A stretch of 64,000 nt of DNA, taken from NCBI RefSeq assembly GCF_032594355.1, contig NZ_CP131061.1:558001-622000 (forward strand). Reading direction: 5' to 3'. Shown here one piece after another: positions 50,644 to 59,296 of the stretch. The notes under the pieces are model-generated. The model ran no database searches, had not been told where the DNA came from, and saw only the letters and a list, made by a program, of their open reading frames with translations. How positions within the stretch are numbered: position 1 is the stretch's first letter; each line of letters opens with the position of its first letter. The translations under genes and the position numbers were made by a program. Source of the DNA: Methanolapillus ohkumae. GTDB taxonomy: Archaea > Halobacteriota > Methanosarcinia > Methanosarcinales > Methanosarcinaceae.

Positions 50644-51624
50644 TCATTTTTTCTTTGCATCCGGCAGCGTTTTTAAAAAATTATTAATCTTTTCGGCTCG
50701 GATTTTATTGTTTGTTTCCATTCCATCTCGAATTTTTTGATATTGCCGGAATGTGCTGAACAAATCTTTTTCGTTAAATTCCGGCCAAAATTTGGGGTGA
50801 AAACAAATAACACAGGAATTTCCGTTTGCCTGCCAAGGCAGAAAATTAGAGGTCCGGCGTTCATCGCCGGTCCGGATGAGAAGATCTACGTCCGGAACAA
50901 TTTCATCGGAAAATGGAAATAAATATTTTGAAATAAACTTATCGGAAACCAGGTTGCCGATATTTTCGGCGCCGGCACGGTCGCTGTTATTGTTGCTGCC
51001 GCAACTGCCGCTGTTATTATTGATGCGTCCCCTCTCGCTTCCATTCCTCTTTTCGAAAAAGGCTTCGGGTTTTTGAACAATTTTTAAAAAGGCCTGAGCG
51101 ATGTCTTGCCGTCCGCCGTAGGCGACAGCAACATTTAAATACATTTTATTGTTGCCTTTTGTCTTTTCTTCCAATTCCAAAAATGAACTTTTTATTTTTT
51201 CCGGCAAGTGTGACGCGTCTCCAATCATCCGGATTTTAATATTTTTGGAAATGTGTGCGTCTGCGGACAAATCAAAAATCGTCTTTTCTAAAAGCTCAAA
51301 AATGTTATCCACTTCATTTTTGTCACGTTTGAAATTCTCGGTGGAAAACGCATAAATCGTCACGTGTTCCACGCCGGACAAATATGCGCCGTGAAGAATT
51401 TTGTCAATGGTCCGGGTCCCCATCCGGTGGCCCCATGCCGGTTTTTTCTTGTTCTTTTTCGCAAAACGGCGGTTTCCATCCATGATAAAAGCAATATGCT
51501 TCGGTGCCGGGACTTTTTTTTGAATAAAATAACGCCGGGCGGATTTCTCGTAAAAAAAATGTCCGGAATCGAAAGGTTCTTCCGCCTTTTTTTTTTGATA
51601 AAAATTTTGAAAAACCGAACACAT
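50644..51624 (-). CDS. uppS: cis-prenyltransferase (UPP/dolichyl-PP synthase family)
   Basis: 326 residues, longer than the usual 250-280. The family signature is FIMDGNRRFA (47-56, catalytic Asp). HVTIYAFSTENFKR and the C-terminal LIRTGDERRTSNFLPWQ also match. The enzyme makes the long cis-polyprenyl phosphate used for N-glycan assembly and S-layer glycosylation. Two oddities are a 35-residue Lys/Phe-rich N-terminal extension and a serine/asparagine-rich insertion (SERGRINNNSGSCGSNNNS) near residues 200-220. ATG has AAGGA upstream. Confidence 0.92.
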   Translation of the reverse strand: MCSVFQNFYQKKKAEEPFDSGHFFYEKSARRYFIQKKVPAPKHIAFIMDGNRRFAKKNKKKPAWGHRMGTRTIDKILHGAYLSGVEHVTIYAFSTENFKRDKNEVDNIFELLEKTIFDLSADAHISKNIKIRMIGDASHLPEKIKSSFLELEEKTKGNNKMYLNVAVAYGGRQDIAQAFLKIVQKPEAFFEKRNGSERGRINNNSGSCGSNNNSDRAGAENIGNLVSDKFISKYLFPFSDEIVPDVDLLIRTGDERRTSNFLPWQANGNSCVICFHPKFWPEFNEKDLFSTFRQYQKIRDGMETNNKIRAEKINNFLKTLPDAKKK

Positions 51625-51694
51625 ATTTTTTCCTTTTTTCTTGAATTGTTTTAAAATTGCTGAAAACGGTTTGGTGTAAATCGTTGGACGTTAA

Positions 51695-51755
51695 TATTGC
51701 ATTGTGCTAGATTGCATTGTGCTAGATTGCATTGTGCTAGATTGCATTGTCTCAG
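51695..51755. repeat. 15-bp ATTGCATTGTGCTAG tandem repeat
   Basis: Three perfect copies and a fourth degenerate copy lie between the divergently read uppS and the convergent HTH regulator. Confidence 0.9.
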
Positions 51756-51774
51756 TGTTGCATTATTTATGTCG

Positions 51775-52899
51775 TTATTTTTTTGTTTTTTCCGGGGCCT
51801 TTCGTTCCTCAATCACTTCAATCAATTCTTCCGGACCGTGTATTTTAACCAGTTCGTTTTTTTCAATAAAAACGGTGTTTTGGACCGATTTGACTTTGGA
51901 TGTTCCGTTGATTAAAAAAACAGATTCCGTCTGGATCACGTCCGAAATGCTGCTGAGGAGGCGTGCTCGTTTAATCACCGTCGGATTGTAATTGCTGACG
52001 CCGGTTAAAATCACCGACTGTTTATCTTTTGAAATCGCTTTAAACGGCGCTTGCGATGTTTCTTTTACATCAAACCCGATGGTGGAAATGTAGGACAGCA
52101 TTTCCTGTTCGGGTGCGTTTCCGTGTCCATGCGCGTGACCGTGAGTGTGACCATGTACATTACTGTCTTTGGATTCGAATTTTTTCTTCGATTCGCGGAG
52201 GTATTCTTCCGCAGCTTCCGGAGAAACAGGGGCGGGCAAATCCCTGATCTTTGGCGCGGATTTGGATTTTTCTTTCGGTTCAGATTTTGTCTCTTTTTCC
52301 TGATTCTTTTTCACCAAAAAAGAAGGATTTAAAATATCAATCGGCTTGGCAAGTTCGACATTGAGGATTTCTTCCAGCGTCAATACGACGTCAATTGACG
52401 CACTCATGCCTTCTTCCTCATATTTGCTGATAGTCCGCCGGGAAACGCCGACGGCGCCCGCAAGGGATCCCAAGGACATGTCATTGTAAAGCCGGGCTTC
52501 TTTTAAAGCCGTTCCATCAATGGAAACATAAAGACCTCCAGGAGATGCGGAAATAAAGGAGGTGATGCCTTCCACAAAATAGTCATAAAGTGTTTCGGGA
52601 TTGATCGAAACGATGTTGTAACGCATGTAAATGACGTTGTCTTCAAGCATTTGATCGCGGGTTTTTGCGCCGATGACCAGCGGCGTCCCGGAAAGCCAAT
52701 TCGCCAAAAGGCGCATTTCACTTGCGGTATCCTCGGTCAGGCCGTCGATATTCAAAAGAACTTTACACAAAATTAAGACATCTCCGCACCGGGCGGCAAT
52801 ATCAAAACTTCCCGGCCGGATATTACAGCGTTCGGACACATCAAAACCGGCTTTTTGAAGAATGGAAACGACCTGATCGATTAAGACATCTTTTGCCAT
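51775..52899 (-). CDS. archaeal HTH-type regulator (COG1395-like) with histidine-rich loop
   Basis: 374 residues. The N-terminal nuclease-fold-like domain (1-120) contains GSFDIAARCGDVLILCKVL. An XRE-type HTH (SLGSLAGAVGVSRRTISKYE, near 141-160) follows. After it come a Lys/Glu linker and a loop HGHTHGHAHGHG, then a C-terminal domain with GVSNYNPTVIKRARLLSS. The order matches the archaeal 'putative HTH-type transcriptional regulatory protein' family. The histidine loop could bind metal, but it may be one more low-complexity insertion. It is divergent from tiaS. Confidence 0.85.
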   Translation of the reverse strand: MAKDVLIDQVVSILQKAGFDVSERCNIRPGSFDIAARCGDVLILCKVLLNIDGLTEDTASEMRLLANWLSGTPLVIGAKTRDQMLEDNVIYMRYNIVSINPETLYDYFVEGITSFISASPGGLYVSIDGTALKEARLYNDMSLGSLAGAVGVSRRTISKYEEEGMSASIDVVLTLEEILNVELAKPIDILNPSFLVKKNQEKETKSEPKEKSKSAPKIRDLPAPVSPEAAEEYLRESKKKFESKDSNVHGHTHGHAHGHGNAPEQEMLSYISTIGFDVKETSQAPFKAISKDKQSVILTGVSNYNPTVIKRARLLSSISDVIQTESVFLINGTSKVKSVQNTVFIEKNELVKIHGPEELIEVIEERKAPEKTKK

Positions 52900-53019
52900 T
52901 GCCGTTCATTATGAAAGCGTGTCTATATAAAGATTCTTTTAATCGTTTTGAATTTGATGATTTGATGATTTTGATGATTTGATGATTTTTAAGATAAGTA
53001 AAAATAATTTGCCGTTCCT

Positions 53020-54468
53020 ATGTCAAAAGTTATGGAAGAGATGTGGGTCGGATTGGATGACACAGATTCAAATGAAGGCATGTGCACGACGTTTTTAGCG
53101 GCGCTGTTGATTCAAGAACTGGAAAAAGCCGGGTACGGAACCGTCTGCGGTTTTCCGCATCTTGTTCGCCTCAACCCGACCATTCCTTACAAAACTCGGG
53201 GAAATGCAGCGCTCGGATTTCAATTTCAACTGAGGGATAATTCTCCCAAAACAAAACAAGATGTGATGGGACACATCATTTCAAGAATCCAAGAATATGC
53301 AAAAACGGATTGCGAAAAAACAAATCCGGGAGCGGTTTTTATTTTTTCAACAAATATGGTGCCGGAATTTCAAAATCAACTCAAACCCGAGTTCAAAACT
53401 GAATTCAAAACTGAATTCAAAACTGAACTTAAACCCGAGTTCAAAACTGAATTCAAAACTGAATTCAAACCCGAGCTTAAAACCCGGCTGGATTTCTTTT
53501 TTAAAAAAGCGGTGACCGATGTGATTGAAATAGATGAGGCTTTTGATATTTTAAAAGAGTTTTCGTTTCCACACTTTTATCTCAAAAATGGGCGTGGGCT
53601 TATTGGCGCATTGGCGGTTTGCGGGTCCCTGCTCAATCCGGATTTTGAATCCACATATGAATTCTTGGCCTACCGGTATCCGGAAAAATGGGGAAGTTGT
53701 GGCGGTCCGAATCGTTGTGTGGATGCCGGCAGCTTAATTGAGGCGGACAAAATCACATCTCCAAGAACGTGGGATACAATAGATTATTCCGAAAAAAACC
53801 AACCGTTTCCGGTTTGTGTTCCGGGGTCCGGCGATCCGGTTCTTTTCGGGATTCGTGGGGAAACACCAAAGGATGTGAAAGCGGCTGCCGAAATGGTGAT
53901 TTCCGAGCCGATTTATTTGTCGCAGATTTTTAAGACAAATCAAGGAACCGATGCCCACTTAATTCCGGTTCCGTCCGTGTCTGAAATGTCTCCGTTTCAC
54001 TCCTATATTCTGAGCGGATCCGTGCATTGTGCCGCAAAAACCAATGAGGGCGGGCATGATATTTTTGTCCTGAAAGACTTTTCCGGTCATTTATTGGAAT
54101 GTGCGGCGTTTGAGCCGACAGGAAGTTTTCGAAAAGTGATCCGGCAATTGGTTCCGGGAGACAAAATTACAGTTTATGGAAGTTTGAAAAATAAAGCGCT
54201 CAATTTGGAAAAAATTCATGTTCAATTCCTTTCTCCGTTTATTTTGTTGGAAAATCCGTCTTGTCCGTCCTGCCAAAAAAGAATGGATTCCGCCGGAACA
54301 AATCAGGGCTTCCGATGCAAAAAATGCAAAACAAAATCCCCGGAAAAAATTGAAAAAATCGTTCCAAGAAATCTCAAGACCGGCTTTTACGAGGTGCCGC
54401 CGTCCGCCCGCCGCCATCTGTCAAAACCGCTGATAAGGGACGGAAATAAAAACAAAATAACAAAATAA
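53020..54468 (+). CDS. tiaS: tRNA(Ile2) 2-agmatinylcytidine synthetase
   Basis: 482 residues. The N-terminal kinase-like TCKD domain has WVGLDDTDSNEGMCTTF (about 9-25). RYPEKWGSCGGPNRCVD follows. A nucleic-acid-binding OB region and a C-terminal zinc ribbon CPSCQKR and CKKCKTK (about 418-446) complete the family. It attaches agmatine to C34 of the AUA-decoding tRNA. A FKTE/KPE repeat (about residues 124-150, 12-bp DNA period) interrupts a conserved region. ATG 53020 has no strong ribosome-binding site. Confidence 0.93.
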   Translation: MSKVMEEMWVGLDDTDSNEGMCTTFLAALLIQELEKAGYGTVCGFPHLVRLNPTIPYKTRGNAALGFQFQLRDNSPKTKQDVMGHIISRIQEYAKTDCEKTNPGAVFIFSTNMVPEFQNQLKPEFKTEFKTEFKTELKPEFKTEFKTEFKPELKTRLDFFFKKAVTDVIEIDEAFDILKEFSFPHFYLKNGRGLIGALAVCGSLLNPDFESTYEFLAYRYPEKWGSCGGPNRCVDAGSLIEADKITSPRTWDTIDYSEKNQPFPVCVPGSGDPVLFGIRGETPKDVKAAAEMVISEPIYLSQIFKTNQGTDAHLIPVPSVSEMSPFHSYILSGSVHCAAKTNEGGHDIFVLKDFSGHLLECAAFEPTGSFRKVIRQLVPGDKITVYGSLKNKALNLEKIHVQFLSPFILLENPSCPSCQKRMDSAGTNQGFRCKKCKTKSPEKIEKIVPRNLKTGFYEVPPSARRHLSKPLIRDGNKNKITK

Positions 54469-54543
54469 AAAACAAGAAAAGGAAATAACAAAAAAAAACA
54501 AGAAAAGGAAATAACAAAACAAAAAACAAGAAAAGGAAATAAA
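54467..54543. repeat. AAACAAGAAAAGGAAATAAC tandem repeat
   Basis: Three units of about 25-27 bp follow the tiaS stop codon and lie between convergent genes. Reading frames across it are artefacts. Confidence 0.85.
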
Positions 54544-54598
54544 GAAATGAAAAAAATCGCGAGGTGCGATTTTTGAATAAATTATTGGAAAAATCGTT

Positions 54599-55018
54599 TC
54601 AGACAATTTTTTGTCCGGCTTCTTTTCCGGAGGTGCAATTAAAAACTTCCGTAATTTTAATCCGGACGATTTGTTTCATGGGAAGTCCCGGTTTCATCGC
54701 GCTGACCCGTCCGGTCATTCCACTGTAAACCTCACCTTTGTCGGTGATTTCCACCACTTCGCCTTTCATTTGGAAGCAGCCTGTTGTTTCCGGGCTCCAG
54801 ACATAAATCGCGACGTGCGGGTTTTCTTTCATGTTGGAAATGGTTTTGAGGAAAAAGTTGTTCATGACATGAATGTAGTCATCTTTTTCATCTTTGTCAT
54901 TAATTTCGGCGATTCCGATCGGGATCACATTTGGAATTCCGTTTTTAGATGCGGTCGCCAAAGGCAAAACACGGACTTTTTTAATATTTTCTTTCATTTC
55001 ATTCGTTAATTTGACCAT
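54599..55018 (-). CDS. pyridoxamine 5'-phosphate oxidase-family flavoprotein
   Basis: 139 residues forming a split-barrel FMN-binding fold. The N-terminal VLPLATASKNGIPNVIPIGI, the middle FFLKTISNMKENPHVAIYVW and the C-terminal KITEVFNCTSGKEAGQKI match the short PNPOx-like family of methanogens. Such proteins bind FMN or F420; the reaction is unknown. ATG 55018 has GGAGGATTC upstream, a strong ribosome-binding site. Confidence 0.87.
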   Translation of the reverse strand: MVKLTNEMKENIKKVRVLPLATASKNGIPNVIPIGIAEINDKDEKDDYIHVMNNFFLKTISNMKENPHVAIYVWSPETTGCFQMKGEVVEITDKGEVYSGMTGRVSAMKPGLPMKQIVRIKITEVFNCTSGKEAGQKIV

Positions 55019-55131
55019 AAAGAATCCTCCAAGTTTTGATTTTTAAATCAATATTTATTAAAACAAGGTTTAAAGGATGAATCGTTTTTTATTTTCATTT
55101 TATTATTCATTCTTTCCTTATTAATAATCTT

Positions 55132-55270
55132 TGATTTATTTTTTAGTTTGTTCCTGATTTACTCTTGATTTATCTTGTTTTGTTTTAGTTTGTTCCTGAT
55201 CTACTCTCGATTTATCTTGTTTTGTTTTAGTTTGTTTCTGATCACTCTCGATTTATCTTGTTTTGTTTTT
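55132..55270. repeat. about 45-bp tandem repeat with TTTATCTTGTTTTGTTTTAG
   Basis: Three imperfect units of about 40-50 bp lie upstream of the S4-FtsJ gene. Each contains CGATTTATCTTGTTTTGTTT and a TTTGTTCCTGAT word. Confidence 0.8.
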
Positions 55271-55315
55271 GTTTTGTTCTATTCTTGTTTTATTTCTTGT
55301 TTTTTTATCATTGTC

Positions 55316-55323
55316 TATTTATA
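55316..55323 (+). promoter_or_regulatory. TATA box of the S4-FtsJ gene
   Basis: TATTTATA lies 24-31 bases before ATG 55347, which lacks a ribosome-binding site; a leaderless transcript is predicted. Confidence 0.5.
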
Positions 55324-55346
55324 GAAGTGTCTTTGTTTTGTGTTTT

Positions 55347-56168
55347 ATGAGATTGGACAGTTATTTGGTAGAGATGGGATTTTTTAAATCCCGGGGACGT
55401 GCAAAAAGTGCGGTGGAGGGCGGTAAGGTCAAACTCAACGATGTTGTTTGCTCCAAAGCGTCCAAAAATATTACGACGGAAGACAAAATCGAAGTGGAAG
55501 AAGGTTTGGATATGCCTAAAGGATATTTCAAACTTCAGGCGATTCAGGAAATGACCGGCATTCTCAATCCCGGCGATTATGTTTTGGATTTGGGATCCAG
55601 CGCCGGCGGATTTATGCTTTTTGCGTTGGAAACGGTCGGTCCGTCCGGACATGTTCAGGGAATCGAGTTTTCCAAAGATTTTCGAACGGAATTGGGAAAA
55701 ATCGCCTTTGAGCACAAGAATGCTGAAATTATGTTTGCCGACGTTTTTACAATCCCGGTTGAAAAAGTGGCAACGCCTGTCAATTCTAAAAATATGCAAT
55801 TTGATGTGCTGCTCAGCGACATGACGTTAGAGCCGAAAGATTCCATTTTGGCGCTGTCTCGCATGTATGTGCTTTTGAAAGAAAACGGGTATTTGCTTCA
55901 AGTGGTGAAAATTCCCCAAAATCGGTCCAAAAAGTCTGTCCTCAAAAAAATAGAGGCTCTCGGATTTCATATCATTGACGTTTTAATTCCCAAAACACAA
56001 GAAGCCTACATCATCGCTCAAAAAGGAATGGCAAGACCGGATGGAGAAACAGACTCGGATGATTTATTTGAAGAATTCGATGATGATGAAAGCGGCGAGG
56101 ATGACGATGACAATCCGGGGTTCGTCGACATTACTGATGTGATTTTTGACGGCGAAGAAGAGGATTGA
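55347..56168 (+). CDS. S4-domain FtsJ/TlyA-like rRNA methyltransferase
   Basis: 273 residues from ATG 55347 (the frame is open to 55263). An N-terminal S4 RNA-binding domain (1-58) has MRLDSYLVEMGFFKSRGRAK. A Rossmann methyltransferase follows, with motif I VLDLGSSAGGFMLFAL (near 78-93), the FDVLLSDMTLEP strand (near 151) and a late KIPQNRSKKSVL lysine region. The tail after residue 235 is very acidic. The combination resembles TlyA-type 2'-O-methyltransferases acting on rRNA; the target base is unknown. Confidence 0.85.
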   Translation: MRLDSYLVEMGFFKSRGRAKSAVEGGKVKLNDVVCSKASKNITTEDKIEVEEGLDMPKGYFKLQAIQEMTGILNPGDYVLDLGSSAGGFMLFALETVGPSGHVQGIEFSKDFRTELGKIAFEHKNAEIMFADVFTIPVEKVATPVNSKNMQFDVLLSDMTLEPKDSILALSRMYVLLKENGYLLQVVKIPQNRSKKSVLKKIEALGFHIIDVLIPKTQEAYIIAQKGMARPDGETDSDDLFEEFDDDESGEDDDDNPGFVDITDVIFDGEEED

Positions 56169-56194
56169 AATTCATTTTTCAAGCCTCTTCTTTT

Positions 56195-56234
56195 TTTTAT
56201 TCATTTTTCATTCATTCATTCATTCATTCATTCA
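56195..56234. repeat. ATTC tetranucleotide microsatellite
   Basis: About eight to nine ATTC units lie between the S4-FtsJ and Hel308 genes. Confidence 0.8.
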
Positions 56235-56368
56235 TTTTTCATTTTTTATTTTTGTTTTCACTTCTTCATTTTTTAATAAGAATATGTTCAATGGATTAGT
56301 TTCATCCTGCTTAGCAAGTCTTTAAATGAAAACAAAACTTAAAAATGTCAAACTAAGCAATCAAATAA

Positions 56369-56390
56369 TTATTCGATAATTATCGAATAA
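56369..56390. promoter_or_regulatory. 22-bp perfect palindrome upstream of hel308
   Basis: TTATTCGATAA and TTATCGAATAA abut without a loop, about 33 bases before the Hel308 start codon. A loopless symmetrical site at this distance suggests a dimeric repressor site or a BRE/TATA-overlapping operator. TATACTTA lies between it and the gene. Confidence 0.5.
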
Positions 56391-56422
56391 CTATCAAATA
56401 AAAAACCGTATACTTAAAGCGG

Positions 56423-59134
56423 ATGGAAAAGAACATGGCAGTGGCAGAAAAAAAAGGAAAAAGGCAGGCAGAAAGCGGCGAAAATGATGACATTTTTTTT
56501 CCGGTGGAGGCGCTGTCCGTCCCCCAACCCATCCGCGATTTTTACTTGAATTCCGGCATTCGCTCTCTTTATCCGCCGCAATCCCAAGCTATTTCGGCGG
56601 GACTTTTAGACAACAAAAACGTGATGATTTCCATTCCGACCGCGTCCGGAAAAACATTGCTGGCCGAACTGGCAATGCTTAAAAGTATTGAAAGCGGCGG
56701 AAAAGCCTTATACATCGTTCCGCTGCGTGCGCTCGCCTCTGAAAAATTCCGCCGTTTTACTGAATTTCGAGCACTCGGGTACGAAACCGGAATTTCCACC
56801 GGCGATTTGGATTTAAAAGATGAATATTTGGGCACAAACGATATCATTGTCGCAACATCCGAAAAAGTGGATTCGCTCATCCGAAATGAGACGCGATGGC
56901 TTTCCGACATTTCCGTTGTGATTTTGGATGAGGTTCATTTGATTGATTCGCCCGACCGCGGGCCGACCCTTGAAATCGTGATTACGAAACTTCGCCGCCT
57001 CAATCCGAAAATGCAAATTATCGCGCTGTCGGCGACAATTCAAAATTCAAAAGAAGTCGCACAGTGGTTAAACGCGTCCCACGTTGTCAGTAACTGGAGG
57101 CCGACCAAGCTTTACGAAGGAATCTATTACGATGGAGTGTATTGCGCCGATGTTCAAACCACTGGCAAAAGCAATAATTCAGAGGGCAGCAAACTCAAAA
57201 ATAAAGATGGGACTGACGCTCAAACAAAAACTTCTCCTCTTGAAAAAAAGATTATTCCCGTTTTCATCGGCCGGGAAATCGATGCCGCCGTTTCTCTTGT
57301 AAAAGATACATTGGTCGATGGCGGACAATGTTTAGTTTTTGAAAGCAGCCGGAAAAACGCCGTCGGATTTGCAAAAAAAGCCGCCCCGATTATTTCCTCT
57401 CTGCTCACACCGCTTGAAAAAGAAGAGTTGGCGAGAATTGCTTTTGACATCGCGGAAGGGAGCGATACGGAGGCGGCAGCCGTTTTGGCAAGCTGCGTCC
57501 GCTCAGGTGTTTCCTTTCACCATGCGGGTCTTTCCGCCGAGCAACGGGAAATTGTGGAACAATCGTTTCTTGCCGGCAAAATCAAAATGATTTCCTCCAC
57601 GCCGACACTTGCGGCCGGACTCAATTTACCGGCCCGGCGTGTGATTATTCGCAGTTGGAAGCGGTACGACGCAAACAGCGGAATGCAGCCGATTCCGGTC
57701 ATGGAATACAAACAAATGGCTGGACGCGCCGGACGCCCGCATTTAGATCCCTATGGGGAAGCCGTTTTAATTGCTGCCAAAGAAAAAGATGTGGAACTTC
57801 TGACTGAAAAATACATTCATTCGTCTCCGGAAAGCATAGAATCCAAACTCGGTGCGGAAAACATGCTCAGAACACACGTTTTGTCCACACTCACAAACGG
57901 ATTTGCCCGCAACCGGGAACAATTGATTGATTTTTTTAAAGGAACATTTTTCGCACACCAGCACGGCCTTTTAAGCACAATTTCATTGACAACGGTTGTA
58001 GACAAATGCTTGGATTTTCTCATTGAAAACGATATGTGCCGGGAACAAAAATCGGAAGCGAACAAATCTGAAACACAAAAACCGGAGACGAATAAAACGG
58101 AAGTGAAAACGCCGGAAAAATCCAAATCCGCATTCCAGACCGCTGACAAATTAGATCCAATTGAAAAAAAGAATTCGAATTCTGTTTACGGGAACGATTC
58201 TGTCTTGATTCCGACAACTCTTGGGTCAACCGTTTCCAAATTATATATTGACCCGCTGTCCGCATCTGTTATTTTAGAGGACGTTTTAAAATTCAAATCC
58301 GGCACCAAAAATCTCTTGGAAATTTCACCTTTAGGTCTTTTGCATTTGATTTGTAAAACAACGGACATGAAACTTTTGTACATGAAATCCGGTGATTACC
58401 CTTGGGTTTCGGAATTTATTGCCGACAATGCGGAAAGATTCATTTCGATTCCGGATCCGGTTCGGGTGTCGGAATATGAATGGTTTATGGGGGAAGTCAA
58501 AACGGCGGTTTTGTTGTACCGTTGGATTTCGGAAGTTTCTGAAAACGATATCTCCAAAGAATTTGATATCGGGGAAGGAGATTTGAGAAATTTTTCGGAA
58601 ATCGCTTGCTGGTTATCAAATGCCGCTTCCCGTTTATGCAGGCTTTGCGGTTTTTCCGAGGAATCCGCCCTTTTTTCCGATTTGGAACTGCGCCTTCAAT
58701 ACGGGGCGTCGGTGGATCTGCTGTCTCTTTTAAAAATCCGGGGAATCGGGCGGGTGCGCGCCCGAAAGCTTTATGCGGCCGGTTTTAAATCCAAAGACGC
58801 TTTGAAAAAATCAGATTATATAACGGTTTCCGGATTGGTTGGTCCCAAGATTGCGGAAAAAATCTATCGGGACATCGGACTTACGATGGATGCGGAGGAG
58901 TTAAGCCGGCTCAAAAATACAAAAACCGGTCACCCCAAGTCCCCTCAAAATGAAAAATTAAGAATCGGTCGGATTCAGGCAGATACGGACGAAATCATTC
59001 CATCAGAAATGGATGTGGACGCGGTTCAATTTGTTAGAAATGAATTCGACGGTGCTTCTTTATCGCAACAAGAGGAGCCGGACATGAAAAAATCCAAAAA
59101 AACACAGCGCCGGTTTGATGAATTTTTTGATTGA
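56423..59134 (+). CDS. hel308: ATP-dependent DNA helicase Hel308
   Basis: 903 residues. The motifs are PTASGKT (72-78), DEVH (near 173), SATIQN, SFHHAGL and MAGRAGRP. A winged helix, ratchet domain and C-terminal HhH region (KIRGIGRVRARKLYAAGF) complete the architecture. It unwinds lagging-strand forks and works with recombination proteins. Two low-complexity insertions (near 250-280 and 540-580, Lys/Thr/Ser/Glu-rich) interrupt conserved domains. The protein ends QRRFDEFFD, a PCNA-interacting motif. ATG 56423 is used; an ATG at 56435 is possible. Confidence 0.95.
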   Translation: MEKNMAVAEKKGKRQAESGENDDIFFPVEALSVPQPIRDFYLNSGIRSLYPPQSQAISAGLLDNKNVMISIPTASGKTLLAELAMLKSIESGGKALYIVPLRALASEKFRRFTEFRALGYETGISTGDLDLKDEYLGTNDIIVATSEKVDSLIRNETRWLSDISVVILDEVHLIDSPDRGPTLEIVITKLRRLNPKMQIIALSATIQNSKEVAQWLNASHVVSNWRPTKLYEGIYYDGVYCADVQTTGKSNNSEGSKLKNKDGTDAQTKTSPLEKKIIPVFIGREIDAAVSLVKDTLVDGGQCLVFESSRKNAVGFAKKAAPIISSLLTPLEKEELARIAFDIAEGSDTEAAAVLASCVRSGVSFHHAGLSAEQREIVEQSFLAGKIKMISSTPTLAAGLNLPARRVIIRSWKRYDANSGMQPIPVMEYKQMAGRAGRPHLDPYGEAVLIAAKEKDVELLTEKYIHSSPESIESKLGAENMLRTHVLSTLTNGFARNREQLIDFFKGTFFAHQHGLLSTISLTTVVDKCLDFLIENDMCREQKSEANKSETQKPETNKTEVKTPEKSKSAFQTADKLDPIEKKNSNSVYGNDSVLIPTTLGSTVSKLYIDPLSASVILEDVLKFKSGTKNLLEISPLGLLHLICKTTDMKLLYMKSGDYPWVSEFIADNAERFISIPDPVRVSEYEWFMGEVKTAVLLYRWISEVSENDISKEFDIGEGDLRNFSEIACWLSNAASRLCRLCGFSEESALFSDLELRLQYGASVDLLSLLKIRGIGRVRARKLYAAGFKSKDALKKSDYITVSGLVGPKIAEKIYRDIGLTMDAEELSRLKNTKTGHPKSPQNEKLRIGRIQADTDEIIPSEMDVDAVQFVRNEFDGASLSQQEEPDMKKSKKTQRRFDEFFD

Positions 59135-59296
59135 CTCCAATTTTTGGATTGATCTCATATCCGGTAAAAATGAGTTTTTGACAATTTAAGTAGTCTCGTC
59201 AATAAGATTTATATTATCATGTGATTTATTAAAATTTGATTAAAAACGATAAAATTTTTGATATATTTTATAGATTTTTTTAATCGAAAAAGGTAA

